Assembly: GCA_951799405.1 (NCBI GenBank)
Contig: OX637339.1
Span: forward strand, 2,604,001-2,668,000
Source: Agapetus fuscipes
Lineage: Eukaryota; Arthropoda; Insecta; Trichoptera; Glossosomatidae
Length of the DNA stretch: 64,000 bases
Reading direction: 5' to 3'
A program made the translations under genes and the position numbers. Under the pieces are notes generated by a model, which ran no database searches, was not told the DNA's origin, and worked only from the letters and a program-made list of their open reading frames with translations. This document shows, piece by piece, positions 20,156-28,550 of the stretch; position 1 is the stretch's first letter; each line of letters begins with the position of its first letter.

Positions 20156-20765
20156 TGTTTGGATCTCCCATCATATCACAAACAGCCTCATATGAAGTGT
20201 TTAGATTCTGCCTAAGTTTCCATTGTTGTCGCTACGCCGTGCACTGTCCCTCGTTCTGGTAGCACCACTCGGGCTGTATGGCCTCAGGCTGCAGCCCTCT
20301 CGACTCCCGGCGCTCCCTGTGTCTCGCCAGATGGGACTCCGCCACCTCGGACCCTGTGGCGGGGTCTGACCACAGACGCTCGGCTACTGCGGCTGCTCTA
20401 GGCCACACGCAAAAAAAACGCAACTAAGCTACACATATAGTGTAACATCTTGCCGCGTTATCCCCGAAGGGGTCGCATGTGGCGAGTTGAACCTATTTAT
20501 TTTTACAGGTAAGGGGGCCGGCCTTACGCCAACCACTTCAGTTGAAGTGGGAATTTCCCAGCTCCCGAGGGGGCTGGTACTCATTTCTTGTAAAGGCTGA
20601 GTAAACCTCGCCGGTATTTATATTATGGGGTTTGAAATACACACCGAAATTGGAAATCATTTCTGACACCCTCCTCGGTGGGATTCGAACCCGAGCTCAC
20701 GGGGTAGAATGCAAACACTCTACCAACTGAGCTATCGACCGGACACCTAACATCTGAAAACAACA
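20156..20765 (-). pseudogene. Hexosaminidase last exon, unit A, split by SINE
   Basis: On the - strand the exon begins after GTTGTTTTCAG (20752-20762). It is interrupted by a SINE at about 20411-20743, then reads VWPRAAAVAERLWSDPATGS and, later, LQPEAIQPEWCYQNEGQC. These are the conserved C-terminal motifs of insect beta-N-acetylhexosaminidases (GH20). Upstream exons with the catalytic Asp-Glu pair are absent. The SINE breaks the exon, so this copy is dead even if the duplicated gene was once whole. Confidence 0.85.
20411..20743 (-). mobile_element. tRNA-derived SINE in the hexosaminidase exon
   Basis: The head on - reads TCCGGTCGATAGCTCAGTTG with box A TAGCTCAGTTGG and box B GGTTCGAATCC, a very tRNA-like start. 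The body ends near 20411 with GTGTAGCTTAGTTGCG and a T run. The unit C exon (33528) is uninterrupted here, so insertion followed the duplication. A related copy lies at 22851-23148. Confidence 0.9.
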
Positions 20766-21089
20766 ACTAATCATTTGAGACATTGGGAGTTCAATATGAA
20801 GTGTTGGATGATTCATCTGTACAATAAAATTGGGGAAATCAAAGAGTATTCAGGCGTTTTTATAAAAATGTAAGAGGAAGACATTTCAATAAAATTTGAT
20901 TCCTACATTACTCAGGAGATACACAGCTCTTGAGGTAATTTTCATTAAAACCGGGCTCACCTAAGAAATCACACTATGTAATCCAGTTTTTTTGCCCTCA
21001 TACATTTATTCCTACAAGGAATGTAATATTTTTATGTACTTTAAAGCTTTGTGTAAAATTAATTAAAAGTTTTAAGATCATCATGTTTT

Positions 21090-22420
21090 TTTTTAGGGTA
21101 TCCTGTGCGGGAGGCTCCCCAATTCTTGAAAGTCTTGGGGCTCTATGTTATCCTGGAATGGGGCCGCAGAGGTGTTGCTTTGGTGATTGATGTTGGTTTT
21201 GAATAAAACCGGATTAAATTGGGAAGGGAACACAGATACTTGTAGATCATTCCATAAACAGGCAGTTTGACAAAGGAATGAGTCATGAAAACGCCAACTT
21301 CTCATAGTTTTGAGATTGCCTGCAAAGGGATGAATGAGAGTCGTACTACGAGTTTCCCTTTCTGAAATGCGCAGGGATTAATGAATGGAGCTCATTAAAA
21401 CAAGCTCTTTGGTTATATGGATAAAAAAGACTGAGCATTCATTCCCCTGGTTCAGGGAATGTCGGCAGGAGTTGCAGGGCTTATGTTCATTTGAGTTTGG
21501 ATTTTATTTGTAAGTACACAATCAGCATTTGTAAGCGCGAACTACACGTGTTTGTTTGTGGGCATACATCTGAGAGCTTTAAATGAATATATCCTTGCAA
21601 CTTAGATTATAGATTATATTATTATAGATTCCAACTTTTCTTCTGTAACGGAGCGGCTGCAGATTGGATGTCAGAGAAGGATTATTGATCAACCTCACTG
21701 CCCTCCTTTGCACAGAATCAAGTTAGTCACTCAACTTCTTGGACATACCAGACCAGAGATGGCTGCCATACTCAATAATGGGGCGGATTTGGGATTTATA
21801 CAGAGTCAATAACTGGGCAGAAGGAAAAAACCTATACGGGCTCAGTATAGTATGCCAAGTCGCCAGAGGCGAAAGTTGTGCGAGACTCAATAGCATCATG
21901 GTATTTTAACTCTGATGAAAGAGAAACAAGGAGAAGATTTAATAGTTCATGGTTAGGGAGGGGGACGTTGTCGAAAAATGGGAGATAGTTGTTTGGAATC
22001 CTCTTTAAGGATATCAGACATGCTTGAGTCTTTTTGATGTTGAATTCAACAAAGTTGTCAGTGCCCCAACAGCTGACAGTCCTGAGATCTATATTGATCT
22101 TTGAAGCTAATGATTCACGAGCAGTAGATATCGCTGCACCATAGCTTTGCTAAAGAGAAACCTTCATGAGTTGTACTGTCATCAGCATAGCAGTGGATAG
22201 GTGCACAGGATAGTAAATCATTGATGTGCATAAGAAAAAGTGTTGGAGACAAGACGAATCCTTGGGGGACACCGGAATTGATTGATAGCAGGGCTGATTT
22301 ACTACCATCGTTGACTGTTTAGATACATCTGTGTTTTAGAAAGCCGGATATCCATTCTATGAGGAGAAGGGGAAGTCCAAATGATGACAATTTGTTAAGA
22401 AGGCTGGAATGCCAAACTCT
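21090..22420 (-). pseudogene. Non-LTR LINE fragment (RT to 3' end), unit A
   Basis: Mirror of the better-preserved copy at 32062-33190. On the - strand it holds pieces of the reverse-transcriptase palm and the C-terminal MRSWRFHDSFLCQTACLWND motif, and ends at GGAGCCTCCCGCACAGGATA. Numerous frameshifts are present, and an R copy is inserted at about 21445. Confidence 0.8.
21445..21628 (+). repeat. R-family repeat inserted in the LINE (unit A only)
   Basis: A 5'-truncated R copy begins near CTGGTTCAGGGAATGTCGGC and ends with AACTTAGATTATAGATTATA. The unit C LINE reads through this point (GACTGAGCATTCCAACTTTT in complement). ATTC appears on both sides as a short possible target duplication. 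It is nearly identical to the copy at 54001-54246. Confidence 0.85.
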
Positions 22421-22582
22421 CACAAGCAGACACATAAGTTCGCAACCGAAAAAACCCAAACCTCAAATGAACATAAGCCCTGCAACTCTTGTTGACCTTC
22501 CTGAAACAGGGGTGACATTGGCAAAGTGAACCACTTTCTACAGCATGTGTCGTCAGCCTCATACCAACCTATAAGTTAAGGA
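22421..22582 (-). repeat. R-family repeat, unit A
   Basis: Truncated at the tail side, where it joins the LINE. Head at right (ATACCAACCTATAAGTTAAG). It is mirrored at 31900-32061, so it predates the inverted duplication. Confidence 0.8.
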
Positions 22583-22850
22583 ACATAATTCATAAATAAC
22601 CAATGAACTACGTACTTACTAATCCCAAATTCTAATTTAAAAACTAATTTACAACCCTAGCTGCCAACATCACAGATCGACCGCCATTTCTTTCTGTCTT
22701 TACATACTTACCTGCTTCTTTTATTTCATTTAGTGATTTTTTTTTTTTGTTTTTCTTCGAAAAATATATTTTCCTACAATGTAAGAGAAATATTAAAGAA
22801 AATGGTATAGCGACATCTGTGTAAACTATAACTAAGCTACACATAGTGTA
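22583..22850. other. Distal end of arm A, with the empty site of the pogo element
   Basis: Mirrored at 27228-27375 plus 31805-31899. The stretch TTTACATACTTACC here is the complement of the sequence into which the pogo element inserted in arm C, so this is its empty site. There is a T run at 22739-22748. I see no gene. Confidence 0.8.
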
Positions 22851-23148
22851 ACTTCTTGCCGCGTTATTCCCGAAGGGTTCGCATGTGGCGAGTTGAACCT
22901 ATTTATTTTTATAGGTAAGGGGGCCGGCCTTACGCCAACCACTTCTGTTGAAGTGGGGGTTTCCCAGCTCCCGAGAGGGCTGGTACTCACTTCTTGTGAA
23001 GGCTGAGTAAACTTTGCCGGTATTTTATTTTGGGGTTTGAAATAAACACCCTAACGGGAAATCATTTCTGACACCCTCGGTGGGATTCGAACCCGAGCTC
23101 ACGGCATGGAATGCAAGCACTCTACCAACTGAACTATCGACCGGACTA
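22851..23148 (-). mobile_element. tRNA-derived SINE at the inner edge of arm A
   Basis: Same family as 20411-20743. Box B GGTTCGAATCC and box A TAGTTCAGTTGG lie on -, with the head near 23146. Only the last 20 or so bases of this SINE (GTGTAGCTTAGTTGTAG) are present at the inner edge of arm C (27228), so the duplication breakpoint lies inside the SINE. Confidence 0.85.
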
Positions 23149-23169
23149 AACTAAACATTTTTAGAATTT

Positions 23170-24545
23170 TTACAAAGCTTATGGTTCATAATTCATAATT
23201 TCATAATTCATAAGGTCTTTATTGTTTTTATCAATATGTACAAAGTATTACAATAAAAATAAATTTTAAAAATCTAATTACAATAAATACTCCCCAAAGT
23301 AAGCATAGCTTGTGTTTTGGGGAGGATTCCAACTTATCTTAACTTAAAATTAATCACTTAATAGATAAAAATCATAAAAAACAAAAACAATATATATACC
23401 ATTTAGTCATTTACTCAGCAAAAACAGAAAGACAAAAAATAAAATAAAATAACATAAAGAGGTAACATGTTTAAATAGAAAATACAGAAATAGGAATTAT
23501 ACATATATACACATATTAGACTTTTTAAAGTTTGTGTATTCACACAGTGAAAATTCATTTTTATAAAAAATTATAAAAAAACACAGAGTTTTATTTTCAC
23601 AAATTGAGTACTTAGGTATTTAATACCACCTCAAGTACTTTCGACTTATTCACGTCATTATCAAGAGGATACTAAATTACAAAAATTAACAAGACAAACA
23701 CCATAGAGAAATAAAATAAAAATAATGATTTAGGTACTCATATGTAGATATATGAAAAAAATAATAATGATAAGAATAATATACAAAAAACCAAATAAAT
23801 ATAAACACTCAACTATTTACACCTCTTTCAAATATTAGCTGATCATGTACTTAATGGCCTTAGGATCTGCGTGCTTATCATGCTTATACCTGGAAAAAAG
23901 TGCATTGTACCACCTTACACCCAAATAATCGTAGTGATGTTGGCCGGTTGCTGTATTCTTTCTAGGAACTTTGATTAGAAGCGACTCTCTACGCGATCTA
24001 CCACTCGGGATTACAATATCCCCCGGATTATATCCGTGGATAAAGTAATCCTTATGAACTTGGTAGAGAGCCGCTCTCTTATACAATTGGTCAATTGTTA
24101 GCACCGGAAAGTCATGATATAATTGCAATGTGGAATAGTTGAAAGGCTTCTTTAACATTATTTTGATAACCATTCTCTGCACCACCCTAAGAGGCTCGAG
24201 TGTTGTTTTAAATGTGCCGCCCCATCCGACCATTCCATACTGCATCAATGACTGTCCAAGCGCAAAATAGGTAGATTTCAAAGTTTTTACCTCTAGAATA
24301 TCTCTAATTTTGCGGAATACATAGTAAATTTTCCTTAGTCTTTCAATAGTTGTTTCTACATGCTCCTTCCATCTAATTCTGGAATCTATTTTAATACCTA
24401 GATATTTAACACTTTCCGCTTGAGAAATTAGGGGGCATGAGCAGGAGCACGCAGTTCCACTGACCAAGAAGTTAGTACAGCTATGTATAGCTATACTAAG
24501 TGAAAAAGGAAGACCCCTGTCTATTACCCCTGTTATCTTATAAAT
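23170..24545 (-). pseudogene. Second LINE type: RT C-terminal half and 3' UTR
   Basis: The - strand frame 23835-24467 reads AESVKYLGIKIDSRIRWKEH, then QSLMQYGMVGWGGTF and LYKRAALYQVHKDYFIHGYN. This is the thumb/C-terminal region of a Jockey/CR1-like non-LTR reverse transcriptase (the YLG, W..H and Y...WG motifs). Coding similarity continues upstream to about 24540 in another frame. Downstream, an AT-rich 3' UTR ends near 23172 in a TTATGAA-type simple repeat. It is 5'-truncated, the catalytic YADD block is missing, and it lies in the spacer between the large arms. Confidence 0.75.
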
Positions 24546-24577
24546 TCCTTGGGGGAAGTTTCACATACATATAAAAA

Positions 24578-24618
24578 GCATAATTTCTGTCAGCGCGCTA
24601 GCCGCTGACAGAAATTAT
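24578..24618. repeat. 17-bp hairpin
   Basis: CATAATTTCTGTCAGCG and its perfect complement are separated by seven bases (CGCTAGC). It stands exactly at the junction between two LINE fragments, so it may mark an inverted junction and not a regulatory structure. Confidence 0.8.
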
Positions 24619-24781
24619 GACAGAAAGCACGGTCCCCAAAATTAGTGCGTGTCTGACGTGACGGCTGGACTAAGTCAAATACCCCACACTCCGCAGATCT
24701 GAGAGTTTGGCGTCTCAAATCTATCTCAACACGTGAGAACATTTCAGAGTTCTTAACCAAAGAGGAGATATTTGAGATCAA
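24590..24781 (-). pseudogene. LINE C-terminal fragment
   Basis: The - frame reads SEMFSRVEIDLRRQTLRSAE and ends TNFGDRAFCHN. The FGDRAF motif also occurs in the LINE piece at 42890-43480 (VFGDRAF), so I infer a related non-LTR C-terminal region. It is short and truncated. Confidence 0.5.
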
Positions 24782-24935
24782 AGTGGCCAGTACGGCAAAA
24801 CGCCAATTTCATATTATGTAAGGACCTAATATATTATTTTTATATAATATAAAATTAATTAAAATTATCAATAATTATATTATAATGAATATTTGAATTA
24901 AAATTATTTTGAAAATAATGTAATTTATCACTATG

Positions 24936-25470
24936 TTTTTTCCCAATCATGCTTCTTAGGCCTGGTATATTGAACTGTAGTAATATTTTAGTTAACTATT
25001 ACTTACTTGAACTTTTATTCAAAATACTCAATCTCGAGTTAACTAAAACCGAACATTACTGAAGTATGAAACCACGCCCCCAAATCTTGGATATAATTAA
25101 AATACCATTCAAAAACTTTTAAACAAACAACTATTCATAAAAATCATATGCCTAACCTTCATTAAGCTAGAAAACGAGACAAAAAATGTTCATTTTGCAA
25201 CAATTTTGATGTATCCTTACATTAAAAAAGAACAGCTGCTGTCAGTGAAGCGCCGCCATCTTGAAAATCTAAAGTTAAAAATACTAAATATTTACTGGCG
25301 AAATTCGGTGAGTGAAATATTATGATGATTTAACTAAAATTGCCTTTTAGTTAACTTTACGATACTTCAAAATACCGGGCCTTAGAAAGTCCATTTCAAC
25401 AGTATGGCCCTAACTAATTTCACTTTCATTCACCGTCAAGGCTTCACTTCAATACATCAAGGTGGGCATA
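24936..25470 (-). pseudogene. RTE fragment split by a MITE
   Basis: The pieces 24936-24958 (TTCCCAATCATGCTTCTTA) and 25385-25445 (GTCCATTTCAACAGTATGG, TTTCACTTTCATTCACCGTC) are continuous in the RTE copy at 46835-46905. The 423-bp MITE lies between them. Confidence 0.75.
24959..25381. mobile_element. 423-bp PIF/Harbinger-type MITE
   Basis: The TIRs GGCCTGGTATATTGAA and the complement of TTCAAAATACCGGGCC match at 14 of 16 bases. They are flanked by TTA at 24956-24958 and 25382-25384. The uninterrupted site is seen at about 46851. No ORF. The 3-bp TTA duplication and GGCC ends suit PIF/Harbinger. Confidence 0.85.
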
Positions 25471-25539
25471 AGTTTACCACCGTGTACCGCCAATCAATCA
25501 TTTTTAGATATGTTTTGATTTTTGGCGATACAAGCTGTG

Positions 25540-25772
25540 GCGCCCAGTACACACCCGCCTTTCATTATTCTTCTTTTAAGTTCACCTGTTTTTGAATACA
25601 ACAAAATGTAAACCTATATAATCTCACTGATCACAAGCAGACGGTTTTTGTTGGGAGTGTGCAAGTTTGTGTCTTTTAAAATTACGCGACTTTGCAGTTT
25701 TATAATTGCACTGATCACACACAAATGGTTTGTGCACGGAGTGTGTCCTTTTATGTGCTTGTAAATTACATA
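25540..25772 (-). CDS. C-terminal end of ZNF unit B (cut by gap)
   Basis: On - the last two fingers (CNLQAHKRTHSVHKPFVCDQ and CDQCNYKTAKSRNFKRHKLAH) and the ending KPSACDQ-stop are intact up to the assembly gap. Downstream is the usual ZNF 3' flank (TTGTTGTATTCAAAAACAGG in complement). The rest of the gene is not in the assembly. Confidence 0.85.
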
Positions 25773-25972
25773 NNNNNNNNNNNNNNNNNNNNNNNNNNNN
25801 NNNNNNNNNNNNNNNNNNNNNNNNNNNNNNNNNNNNNNNNNNNNNNNNNNNNNNNNNNNNNNNNNNNNNNNNNNNNNNNNNNNNNNNNNNNNNNNNNNNN
25901 NNNNNNNNNNNNNNNNNNNNNNNNNNNNNNNNNNNNNNNNNNNNNNNNNNNNNNNNNNNNNNNNNNNNNNNN
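25773..25972. other. Assembly gap of exactly 200 N
   Basis: A round 200-N run usually means a gap of unknown size. The left flank is the 3' end of a ZNF gene and the right flank is the region just upstream of a ZNF gene. By comparison with units C and D, about 1.7-1.9 kb or more of zinc-finger sequence should lie here. The 84-bp tandem fingers plausibly broke the assembly. Confidence 0.95.
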
Positions 25973-27221
25973 TACACTCACAGAGTATATAGGTACTTAG
26001 AGAAGCTACTCTATGGCTTAGGGGTAGGTACGTACTTCGAAACCCCCCTTCCTCGCCTTCTTACTTCCCTTCCATACATTCTGCGTATTGGACTATGATC
26101 TTGTATGCATGTGTGTATTATACACGCGGCACGCGGGTACACTCACACCACTATAATCATATATTATTATCTGCCATGATATTATTTATTAATATTATTA
26201 TTATTGCTTTAAAGCTATCAAAATAAAACACTTGTATTTTGCACAATATTTATTTATTCTAGAAAGATTAGTCATACAATCACAAAAATACACACTGTGT
26301 AAAGAAAAAAATAAATAAAAAAACCTCAATGTAATAAAAACAAATGATATGGCAAAAATAAATTTAGTAGGTAAACAATCAAATAGGCACCTGTCTATAT
26401 TGTCAAGGACACTGGCATTCTGTACTATTTCTTGCAAAAGTTTTGGATCCCTGATGATTGTCCCCTGATGATGGCCTGAGGACCGGAAATATTTATAATA
26501 TGAAATCTATACACTTTAATTTCACTTTCTTCGGCTCATCAGCCGACAGCCTTCAAGGCTCAGGGACACCTGCACCACTCTGCGTTGTGCTGCTTCCCTC
26601 CATGGTCGCCTCACTCCCAAAACTTCGGCGTTGGCTTCGACGTTCTCTGCCCACCGCATCCTTGGACGTCCAAGTGATTAACACCTGAGGGGGCACCATC
26701 CAAGACAGTTCTGATGATCCTGGAGTCTTCTGCACATGCTACGTGTCCGGCCACTGGAGTCTTCTTGATTTCATTACTCCCTGCACTCTTCAATAATAGT
26801 GAAAATAAAACAGTTAATTTCAAATACGCTTGACCGCTTGACGTTTGAGGCCGACTGGCGCCAAGCAGGCGTGTGGGGTGGTTATGGCTGTTATCGCTGC
26901 GCAAATCCTACACACAGTTCAACCATCATTATAAAATATTTTTTCATCAGTTTTTTTTTAATAAAAAATGAGCAATTTAATAAATACTAAACAAAATAAA
27001 GTTTATTGTCGCTTAAACTCTTTTTTTACATGAATAACAGTAAATATAAATTATTAATTCAAATTTATTTACGCTCATTCTGATTTCAGTTTAAAAAACG
27101 ATCTCTTCCCCTTCCTCCTTCCTCATAACCATACATTCCGCGTACCATAGATCGATTACAATATGGCTTCCGAATTATAAAACAGGGTAACCAGTAGCAA
27201 AATACTTGTGAACGGGGTCTG
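25973..27221 (-). repeat. Upstream flank of ZNF unit B
   Basis: Close match to 49340-50550 (unit D), in the same orientation, and to 8659-10650 (unit A) in reverse, without the hAT insertion. It ends at AACGGGGTCTG, immediately followed by the truncated SINE end of arm C. Confidence 0.85.
26535..26800 (-). pseudogene. LINE 3' ORF fragment, unit B
   Basis: Same fragment as at 49880-50190, with AEDSRIIRTVLDGAPSGV on -. It holds the undisturbed target of the hAT element of unit A (CCACCGCATCC in the + sense). Confidence 0.6.
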
Positions 27222-28131
27222 GTTACACTGTGTGTAGCTTAGTTGTAGTTTACACAGATGTCGCTATACCATTTTCTTTAATATTTCTCTTACATTGTAG
27301 GAAAATATATTTTTCGAAGAAAAAAAATAAAAATAAATCACTCTAAATGAAATAAAAGAAGTAGGTAAGTAAGTAAGGTCAACCGGGGCTATTGCGTCAC
27401 AATACTTTGAACGGCATATTCATATGATTAAAACAAACATATTGTGCATCATTTTAAGCTATAAGTTATGGTAAAAGTTAGGAATTTTTATCTAATTTCA
27501 TATTTTTATACCATATAATGACATTTTAAATAACTTCTATATGTAAATGACGTTTCTATAAAAACTGGGATTTTTAGACGCAATAGCCCTAGATGGGGCG
27601 AAAGCGTCATTCACTTGTATTATGTAATTGGAAGACCTAATAACAATGATAATCACAATAATTTATAAAAATATTAGTTTTATAGTATAGTATTATCTTG
27701 TACTCCAAATTCTAGCCTTTGTTTAGGGAAAGTAGTCGAACAAAAATATTCGGGGCTATGGCGTCTAATTTTCGTAGTTTCTCGTAGACGCATTCGCCCC
27801 ATCCTAGATTCCAGGGCTGCCAAACATTTTTTTTAGATAAGAATGAAACAACTTTGAAATTACGTATCATTTATTAGAGCAACGGAGTATGACGGCATTT
27901 TGCCCGTCTCATTACAATCATTACAAAAATAAAGAATTTAAAGCGCGTGAGATCTTTTAAGAGCCAATAGAGTGAATAAGTCCAAAGCAGTATTCTGGGT
28001 TTTTAATGTCCATTATGAAAAGTTCATTTTAAAAATTTGTTACTGTCAGAATAAAATAAAGAAATCAATAATTTACAGGTTACCTAAATAAAGTTTTAAG
28101 CTTTCACTTTCACTTTCATGGTCGGTTTTAG

Positions 28132-28273
28132 ATGGTTTAGTTTTTCTCGGGTTAGACCATGTTCTATAAGCAGTAATTTTGTCTGCCGACGTTCCCCGCT
28201 CGTGGGAACGAAACGTCGGCAGACAAAATTACTGCTTATAGAACATGGTCTAACCCGAAAAAAACTAAACCAT
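28132..28273. repeat. Inverted repeat in the pogo 3' region
   Basis: Arms of about 64 bp (ATGGTTTAGTTTTTCTCGGG onward, and its complement ending CTAAACCAT) enclose a short loop around CGTTCCCCGCTCGTGGGAACG. One half (AACGTCGGCAGACAAAATTA) resembles a relic at 61290-61350. It may be a foldback element nested in the transposon. Confidence 0.85.
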
Positions 28274-28550
28274 TTACAGGTTACCTGTTTCCAAAAATAA
28301 TAAAAGTTAAAAAAAAAACTTTGTTTTCCATTATTTTAAATTTAAATCAATAACAAAGTTATTTTTCTTTTTATATTTTAAGATGAAGGATTACAAAGTA
28401 AATGCCTCTACAATCAATAAAAAACAAAATAAGTTATTTGAATTCTATTAAAATTAACACAAACTTATGAAATATTACAAAACAATGCTATCTGGGTTTA
28501 TTGAATAACTTGAAAGATCTCATGCGTTTTTCAAATTTAACTTTCAAACT

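Larger units (their letters stand above)
10701..22850 (+). repeat. Left arm (unit A) of the large inverted duplication
   Basis: The reverse complement of this segment lies at 27222-40420 in the same order: ZNF gene, non-coding 3' region, RTE, Penelope-like and ZNF fragments, foldback, MITE, hexosaminidase exon, LINE, R copy. Arm-specific insertions in A are a 255-bp MITE (13224), a SINE (13806), a 1.7-kb element (14397), a SINE (20411) and an R copy (about 21445). The pogo element is specific to the other arm. Confidence 0.9.

Noticed and set aside
20643..20743. Apparent tRNA gene with good box A and box B
   Set aside because: The tRNA-like part continues into a 330-bp body and repeats at 22851-23148. 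The anticodon-arm fold is imperfect, so it is the head of a SINE, not a tRNA gene.
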